The notes beneath the pieces were generated by a model. That model ran no database searches, was not told where the DNA came from, and saw nothing but the letters and a program-made list of their open reading frames with translations. A stretch of DNA of 64,000 nt. It comes from Planctomycetota bacterium (GTDB taxonomy: Bacteria > Planctomycetota > MHYJ01 > JACQXL01). How positions within the stretch are numbered: the first letter of the stretch is position 1; each line of letters starts with the position of its first letter. The translations under genes were made by a program, and so were the position numbers. The stretch is from NCBI GenBank assembly GCA_016235865.1, contig JACRIK010000003.1:310001-374000 (forward strand), read 5' to 3'. This document shows positions 58,419 to 64,000 of the stretch, in pieces.

Positions 58419-58890
58419 ATCACCTCGCCCCATAACCACTATCACCACGCCCCATAACCTCTCCCGCCCTGCCAGAGGTGAGGTATAGCCCTCAGAGAGA
58501 ACCTATCCCGCCCTGCCAGAGGTGAGGTATAGCCCTCAGAGAGAACCTCTCCCGCCTTGGCAGAGGTGGTCTATCGCCCTCAGAGATAACCTCTCCCGCC
58601 CTGATAGAGGTGGTCTATCGCCCCCAGAGATAACCTCTCCCGCCCTGATAGAGGTGAGGTACCGCCCTCAGAGAGCGCCTCTATCGCCCTGCCAGAGGTG
58701 GTCTATCGCCCCCGGAGATAACCTCTCCCGCCCTGATAGAGGTGGTCTATAGCCCTCAGAGAGAACCTCTACCGCCCTGATAGAGGTGGGGTATAGCCCT
58801 CAGAGAGCGCCTCTATCGCCCCCAGAGAGGTGCTCTATAGGGGCGGGAGAGGGGCTCTATCCAGGGGGGTAGGGGGGTCTCTTGCCCTAA
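58419..58890 (-). repeat. Array D: 44-bp tandem repeat made of two 22-bp halves, with G-run block
   Basis: From 58458 a 44-bp unit repeats at 58502, 58546, 58590, 58634, 58678, 58722, 58766 and 58810 with no indel. The two 22-bp halves of a unit match at about 13 of 22 positions (core CGCCCTNANAGA), so the basic period is 22. Two further units (58419, 58441) precede it after a 5-bp phase change. G-rich segments (GGGGCGGGAGAGGGG, CCAGGGGGGTAGGGGGGTCT; 58836-58881) close the array. Confidence 0.87.
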
Positions 58891-59060
58891 GTCATTGTCA
58901 GATAAGGTTCATTATTTTATGAAGGTGATAAAAATACACCAAAGAAGATATGAATTAGCCACATACCTGTTTAAGACCCGCCTCTGGAGGGAGAAATAAG
59001 GGGCATCAAATCCGGAAGGTGGTAAAAATAGTGATGGACAATTACGCAGTCGGGCAGGTA
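58891..59060. other. Intergenic region beyond array D
   Basis: No gene or hairpin of note. Converges on the stop of the LVIVD protein. Confidence 0.4.
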
Positions 59061-60326
59061 TTACTGTCCTATCCCGCCGAGAATCTGCAGACCCAAGTCA
59101 TAAGCCGCGACATAGGCGTAACTGCCTGCAACAAAGACGCCCTCGGCAGGGCCCGGCGTATAGTAAGAGCCGGCTGAAGCTGGAGCGGCTGGGTTAGAGA
59201 TATCTATAATCTGCAGCCCTGAATATGCATCCGCGACATAGGCGTAACTGCCTACCACATAGACATCCACGGCAGAACTCGGTGTATTGTGAGAACCGGC
59301 TAAAGCGGGAGCGGCTGGATTAGAGATATTTATGATTTCCAGCCCTGACTCAGCATCAGCGAGATAGGCATAACTGCCTGCCACATAGACGTTATAGGCA
59401 TGGCCCGACGTATAGCAAGAGCCAGCTAAAGCGGGAGCGGCTGGATTAGAGATATTTATAATTTCCAACCCTGCAGTCCAAGCCGCGACATAGGCGTAAC
59501 TGCCTGCCACAAAAATGCCACCAGCAGAGCCCGACGTAGCGTAAGAACCGACTAAAGCGGGAGTGACCGGGTTAGAGATATCTATAATCTGCAACCCTGA
59601 ATTAGCATCCGCGACATAGGCATAACTACCTGCTACGAAGACGCCACCGGCAGAGCCCGGCGTATCGTAAGAACCAGCTAAAACTGGAGTGACCGGGTTA
59701 GAGATATCTATAATCTGCAACCCTGAATTACCATCCGCGACATAGGCATAACTACCTGCCACATAGACGCCCAAGGCAGCGCCAGGCGTATCGTAAGAGC
59801 CGACTAAAACGGGAGTGACAGGGTTAGAGATATCTATAATCTGTAGCCCTGAACTCCCGTCCGCAACATAGGTATAACTGCCTGCTACATAGACATCGTA
59901 TGCCCAAGCCGGTGTATTGTAAGACCCGACCAACTGGGTATTGAAACCGGTGGTAAAACTCCAAGGATTACCGGTTGTCGTTCCGGCCGAGTTTTTGGAA
60001 TCAATTCTCCAGTAATATGTGGTGGTGTAAGCAAGCGCAGTCGGAGAAGTATAACTAAGGGCCGTTATACTTGTCGTAATAGGCGACCAGCCGGTAGAGG
60101 TCGTGCCGAGATAGACATCATAAGATGTCGCGCCGCTGGCCGATGCCCAACTCAATTGCAGGGTAGCTGGCACACCCGTCTCCCCATTAGACGGCATAGG
60201 TGAAGTTACCTGATTTGGTGGTGTGTTACTACTGCCACTCGTAGATTTATCGCAGAAGCCGCCATAACCCAAGGCAATAATAACTCCCAGTAAAATAGCC
60301 AAGGTTATTTTTGATATGGTATTCAT
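59061..60326 (-). CDS. Secreted seven-repeat LVIVD beta-propeller with Fn3-like domain
   Basis: 421 residues. Signal peptide (ITLAILLGVIIALGYGGFC, possible lipobox), one Fn3-like domain ([20 protein letters not shown]...YYWRIDSKN), then seven repeats of about 42 residues of the type GSYAYVADGNSGLQIIDISN, which should fold as one seven-bladed propeller. Surface or periplasmic; binding partner unknown. GGAGG precedes ATG 60326. Confidence 0.85.
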   Translation of the reverse strand: MNTISKITLAILLGVIIALGYGGFCDKSTSGSSNTPPNQVTSPMPSNGETGVPATLQLSWASASGATSYDVYLGTTSTGWSPITTSITALSYTSPTALAYTTTYYWRIDSKNSAGTTTGNPWSFTTGFNTQLVGSYNTPAWAYDVYVAGSYTYVADGSSGLQIIDISNPVTPVLVGSYDTPGAALGVYVAGSYAYVADGNSGLQIIDISNPVTPVLAGSYDTPGSAGGVFVAGSYAYVADANSGLQIIDISNPVTPALVGSYATSGSAGGIFVAGSYAYVAAWTAGLEIINISNPAAPALAGSCYTSGHAYNVYVAGSYAYLADAESGLEIINISNPAAPALAGSHNTPSSAVDVYVVGSYAYVADAYSGLQIIDISNPAAPASAGSYYTPGPAEGVFVAGSYAYVAAYDLGLQILGGIGQ

Positions 60327-60432
60327 ATAGTTACCTCCATCTATAATATACATACAATTCCTATTTTGTCAAGGTGAACCCGATAATATTTCGGCCTGTT
60401 TGCATCCCAACCTACATAGGGATAGGCAGGTC

Positions 60433-63400
60433 TTATTGTCCAACTTGTACCGAGGTCAATCTATTGGCTGTATCACCCAAACCTAATTGACCGTAGTCAT
60501 TACCTCCCCAAGTCCAGAGCGTGCCGTCGGTCTTCAGGGCGATACTATGATTAGAACCACAGGCAATGGCGATTGCGCCTGTCAAACCGGTTACCTGCAC
60601 CGGGGTCAGCCGGTTAGTAACAGTCCCATCGCCCAACTGACCTGAGCCATTATATCCCCAGGCCCAAACCGTTCCGTCATTCTTCAGGGCGATACTGTGA
60701 TAATCACCGCCGGCAATAGCAATGATATTTATCAGTAATCCAACCCCACCCGGCCCTTTAACCTGCACCGGAGTTAAGTGGTCAGTAGTCGTCCCATCTC
60801 CTAACTGGCCATACCAATTAGCTCCCCAGGCCCAGACCGTTCCGTCATTCTTCAGGGCGGACATACTGTTATAAAAACCACCGGCAATGGCGATTACACC
60901 AGTCAAGCCGGTTACCTGCACCGGGGTCAATCGGTCTGTCGTGGTTCCATCCCCTAACTGGCCATACCAATTATTTCCCCAGGTCCAGACCGTGCCGTCA
61001 TTCTTCAGGGCGACGTTGTGGATAATCCCTTTGGTAATAGCGATTACACCTGTCAGGCCGGTTACCTGCACCGGGGTTAACCGGTCAGTCATGGTTCCAT
61101 CTCCCAACTGGCCGTAATAATTGCTTCCCCAGGTCCAGACCGTGCCGTCATTCTTCAATGCTATACTATGATAAGCGCCACCGGCAATGGCGGTGATATT
61201 TGTCAGGAATCCAACCCCACCCGGCCCTTTAACCTGCACCGGAGCTGACTTCATAGCAGTAGTTCCATCACCCAATTGCCCCCAACCATTATTTCCCCAG
61301 GCCCAGACCGTTCCGTCATTCTTCAGAGCCATACTGTGTTCATAACCACCGGCAATGGCAACTATACCGGTCAGGTTCATACCGGACAAATCTTTTACCG
61401 GCACCGGACTTAACCGGTCAGTAGTAGTCCAATCGCCTAATTGACCGGAACTATTTAATCCCCAGGTCCAGACCATCCCGTCATTCTTCAGGGCTATACT
61501 GTGGGAACCACCACCGGCAATGGCAATTACGTCCACTAATCCGATTACCTTTACCGGGGTCAATCGGTTAGTGGTAGTTCCATCGCCCAACTGGCCGAAA
61601 TAATTATATCCCCAGGTCCAGACCGTGCCGTCATTCTTGAGGACTATGCTGTGGGAACCACCGCCTGCAATGGCGATTGCGCCTGTTAATCCACTTACCT
61701 GCACCGGAGTCAACCGGTTAGTGGTAGTCCCGTCTCCTAACTGGCCATACCAATTATTTCCCCAGGTCCAGACCGTGCCGTCACTACTCAGGGCGGCGAT
61801 GCTGTGATAACTACCGCCGGCGATGGCGATTATATTGGTCAGCCCGGTTACCTGTACTGGGGTTGATTTGGGAGTCATAGTCCCATCGCCTAACTGGCCG
61901 AAGAAATTATTTCCCCAGGTCCAGACTGTGCCGTCATCTTTCAGGGCTATGCTGTGGGCATCACCGCTGGCAATGGCGATGATATTTGTCAGGAATCCAA
62001 CCCCATCCGGTCCTTCAACCTGCACCGGTGTCAACCTTGTTGTGGTAGTTCCATCACCTAATTGCCCCCAATTATTCAATCCCCAGGCCCAGACCGTGCC
62101 GTCATTTTTAAGGGCTATGCTGTGGGAACCAGTGCCGTCGAATGGTATGCTGTGGGTACCACTGCCGGCAATGGCAATTATACCTGTTAATCCGCTCACC
62201 TGCACCGGAGTCAATCTATTAGTAGTAGTCCCATCTCCTAACTGGCCGTAAGAATTATATCCCCAAGTCCAGACCGTGCCGTCATCTTTCAGGGCTATAC
62301 TGTAGGAACCACCGCCTACAATGGCGATTGCGCCTGTTAATCCGCTCACCTGCACCGGAGTTAAACTGTTAGTAGTGGAATTATTTCCTAACTGGCCCTT
62401 ATCATTCAATCCCCAGGCCCAGACCGTGCCGTCATCCTTAAGGGCTATGCTATGATAACCGCCGCCGGCAATGGCGATTATATTTGTTAAGCCAGGTATC
62501 TTTACCGGTGTCAATCTGTTAGTAGTAGTCCCATCACCCAACTGGCCGAAATAATTATATCCCCAGGTCCAGACCGTGCCGTCATTCTTGAGGACTATGC
62601 TGTGGTAGACTCCACCGGCAACGGATGACCAGTTTGAGAACAATGACTGCGTGGTAAAACTCCAAACCGCACCCGGTGTCGTCCCGCCGGCATTCTTGGA
62701 ATCAATCTGCCAGTAATAGGTGGTGTTGTAAGAAAGCACTCCGGGCTTGTAAGTCGCGCCTACCTGATTGGTTTTATAGGGCGGCGGGTTGGTCGTGCCG
62801 AAATAGACGTCATAAGAAGCAGCGCCCGTGGCAGGCCCCCAGAACAGTTGACTGTAAACAGAAACATTTATTGCTAAACTACTCGGACTGTGCGAGGTCA
62901 CCTGGGCCGGCGGTGCAACTATCGTCCTAAAACTCCAGATATTGCCCGGAGTGGTTCCCCCAACATTCTTGGAATCAACCCGCCAGTAATATTGAGTGTC
63001 ATTAGTTAGCGTGCTCGGATTAAAAGTCATTCCTGATTGATTATTGCTAACACGATTTGTAGGTGGATTAGTTATCCCAAGATATACATCATAAGAAGTA
63101 GCACCACTGGCAGCATTCCATCTTAACTGTGGAGTAACTGAGATATTACTTGAACCATCTACAGGAGTAAGCAAGGTTACCAGAGCAGGCGGTGCAACTA
63201 TGGTTCTAAAACTCCAGACATTGCCTATTGTTGTTCCGCCGACATTCTTGGAGTTAATCCGCCAAAAGTAAGGAGTGTCATTAATCAGTGTGCTTGGATT
63301 AAAAGTCGTTCCTGATTGATTATTGCTGACACGATTTGTTGGTGGATTATCTAATCCGAAATATACATCATAGGAGGTCGCGCCAGCGGCAGCAGCCCAT

Positions 63401-64000
63401 CTTAACTCTGGAGTAACTGAGATATTACTTGTATTATTTCCGGGGGTTGGTGAACCAACCTGGGCCGGCGGTGCGACTATAGTGGTAAAACTCCAGACAT
63501 CACCTTGAGTTACCCCGCCTGCGTTATAGGAATCAACCCGCCAGTAATATATGTCGTTATTAAGAAGCGGGCTAAACGGGCTCGGAAGGATATAGCTCGT
63601 ACCTGTTTGAGTACCCATAAATCTCCAGGGCGAAGTCGAACCGAAATAGATAGCATAATAGGTAGCGCCGGCGGCAGGCGCCCACCTTAACTCTGGGGTA
63701 ACTGATACATTACCTGAAGCATCTGCAGGATTAGGCGAAGCCGCCTTGGCCGGAGGAGCGACAATTGTGGTAAAACTCCAGACATCCCCTTCAGTCGTGC
63801 CGGCAATATTACTGGAATCAACCCGCCAGTAATAGGTGGTGTTATAATCAAGTTGGCTTAGATCATAACTCGTGAGCGTGGTAGCGCCTTTATATGGCGG
63901 TGGATTAGTTGTTCCAAGATACACATAATAATAACTTGCGCCGGTGGCAGTCCTCCAACTTAAACTCAATTGCTGGTCAATCGGAATATCGGTCGCTCCA
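60433..64000 (-). CDS. Large Fn3-like/RCC1 beta-propeller protein (5' end beyond window)
   Basis: Open to the window end, so the N-terminus is missing. At least five Fn3-like modules (each ending VWSFTT, about 95 residues) are followed by 14 RCC1 repeats of about 52 residues ([30 protein letters not shown]), i.e. probably two seven-bladed propellers. Repeat DNA is highly similar from copy to copy. Likely secreted surface protein. Its Fn3-like modules match that of the adjacent LVIVD protein. Confidence 0.88.
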   Translation of the reverse strand, partial: GATDIPIDQQLSLSWRTATGASYYYVYLGTTNPPPYKGATTLTSYDLSQLDYNTTYYWRVDSSNIAGTTEGDVWSFTTIVAPPAKAASPNPADASGNVSVTPELRWAPAAGATYYAIYFGSTSPWRFMGTQTGTSYILPSPFSPLLNNDIYYWRVDSYNAGGVTQGDVWSFTTIVAPPAQVGSPTPGNNTSNISVTPELRWAAAAGATSYDVYFGLDNPPTNRVSNNQSGTTFNPSTLINDTPYFWRINSKNVGGTTIGNVWSFRTIVAPPALVTLLTPVDGSSNISVTPQLRWNAASGATSYDVYLGITNPPTNRVSNNQSGMTFNPSTLTNDTQYYWRVDSKNVGGTTPGNIWSFRTIVAPPAQVTSHSPSSLAINVSVYSQLFWGPATGAASYDVYFGTTNPPPYKTNQVGATYKPGVLSYNTTYYWQIDSKNAGGTTPGAVWSFTTQSLFSNWSSVAGGVYHSIVLKNDGTVWTWGYNYFGQLGDGTTTNRLTPVKIPGLTNIIAIAGGGYHSIALKDDGTVWAWGLNDKGQLGNNSTTNSLTPVQVSGLTGAIAIVGGGSYSIALKDDGTVWTWGYNSYGQLGDGTTTNRLTPVQVSGLTGIIAIAGSGTHSIPFDGTGSHSIALKNDGTVWAWGLNNWGQLGDGTTTTRLTPVQVEGPDGVGFLTNIIAIASGDAHSIALKDDGTVWTWGNNFFGQLGDGTMTPKSTPVQVTGLTNIIAIAGGSYHSIAALSSDGTVWTWGNNWYGQLGDGTTTNRLTPVQVSGLTGAIAIAGGGSHSIVLKNDGTVWTWGYNYFGQLGDGTTTNRLTPVKVIGLVDVIAIAGGGSHSIALKNDGMVWTWGLNSSGQLGDWTTTDRLSPVPVKDLSGMNLTGIVAIAGGYEHSMALKNDGTVWAWGNNGWGQLGDGTTAMKSAPVQVKGPGGVGFLTNITAIAGGAYHSIALKNDGTVWTWGSNYYGQLGDGTMTDRLTPVQVTGLTGVIAITKGIIHNVALKNDGTVWTWGNNWYGQLGDGTTTDRLTPVQVTGLTGVIAIAGGFYNSMSALKNDGTVWAWGANWYGQLGDGTTTDHLTPVQVKGPGGVGLLINIIAIAGGDYHSIALKNDGTVWAWGYNGSGQLGDGTVTNRLTPVQVTGLTGAIAIACGSNHSIALKTDGTLWTWGGNDYGQLGLGDTANRLTSVQVGQ

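Noticed and set aside
58522-58752. Plus-strand open frame across array D
   Set aside because: It only translates the tandem repeat; no start signal or conserved product.
13741-58890. CRISPR arrays
   Set aside because: The units are 22 bp in all with diverged conserved parts, whereas CRISPR repeats are 23-50 bp, nearly identical and separated by unique spacers. No cas gene is in the window; the RecB-like nuclease at 47423 is not Cas4 by its full architecture.
60887-62251. Plus-strand open frames opposite the RCC1 gene
   Set aside because: Mirror frames of a long repeat gene; the minus-strand product has clear RCC1 motifs.
1-64000. tRNA, rRNA or insertion-sequence transposase genes
   Set aside because: None could be recognised by eye on either strand; absence is not proof without a dedicated search.

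Overview
The window looks like a chromosomal contig from an uncultured, largely anaerobic Gram-negative bacterium, most plausibly a planctomycete-like lineage. This is inferred from gene content only: many lipoproteins with an Lgt, a Ser/Thr kinase, MshEN/PilB pilus-type ATPases, sigma-54 control, 2-oxoacid:ferredoxin oxidoreductase, many rubredoxin/ferritin-like proteins, and secreted beta-propeller proteins. No rRNA or tRNA gene was recognised, so the taxonomy is unproven. Most of the DNA is moderately GC-rich. An AT-richer island lies at about 10.5-13.7 kb.

Layout. 0-5.8 kb: a DUF2249/DUF438 hemerythrin-type protein (cut by the window edge) and a zinc-ribbon protein diverge from a large PAS/GAF/HD-GYP sensor, followed by a CRP/FNR-family regulator and proline dehydrogenase. 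5.8-10.4 kb: lgt, an agmatinase-family gene carrying an in-frame repeat insertion, and two TPR proteins. 10.5-13.7 kb: the AT-rich accessory island. 13.7-16.9 kb: a 22-bp-period array and three genes ending in a tail-fibre-like repeat protein. 17-31 kb: housekeeping and pilus genes (acyl-CoA dehydrogenase, STAS fusion, two MshEN proteins, thiG-thiS-alaS, recA, thpR, cooT-like, tatA). 31-38 kb: a second array, argS, zinc ribbon, ferritin-like protein, a MEDS/PAS sigma-54 activator and a third array. 38-49 kb: PilZ, diguanylate cyclase, Ser/Thr kinase, a PAS-GAF-VCBS sensor, a probably frameshifted metallopeptidase, a zinc-ribbon lipoprotein and a RecB-like nuclease. 49-58.4 kb: an oxygen-tolerance cluster (phasin-like, DUF2582, YHS lipoprotein, ferritin-like proteins, WrbA, rubredoxins, PNPOx-like lipoprotein, three tiny Cys/Lys peptides) ending in korA-korB. 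58.4-64 kb: a fourth array and two secreted beta-propeller proteins.

How the parts connect. Cyclic-di-GMP genes recur: an HD-GYP protein, two MshEN proteins, a PilZ protein and a GGDEF enzyme with an intact I-site. Two near-perfect sigma-54 promoters, each with copies of the same 11-bp upstream box, sit before the PilZ/GGDEF operon and before the oxygen-tolerance cluster. The sigma-54 activator gene lies next to the first. Two almost identical FNR/DNR boxes sit before the hemerythrin/zinc-ribbon genes and before wrbA, matching the DNR-like regulator in the window.

The most unusual structures are non-coding. Four intergenic arrays keep an exact 22-bp register while their sequences diverge strongly, and each has a C/G-run block at one end. 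A family of covarying hairpins ends directly at the Shine-Dalgarno sequence of several redox and lipoprotein genes. Related short elements appear inside coding sequences in frame.
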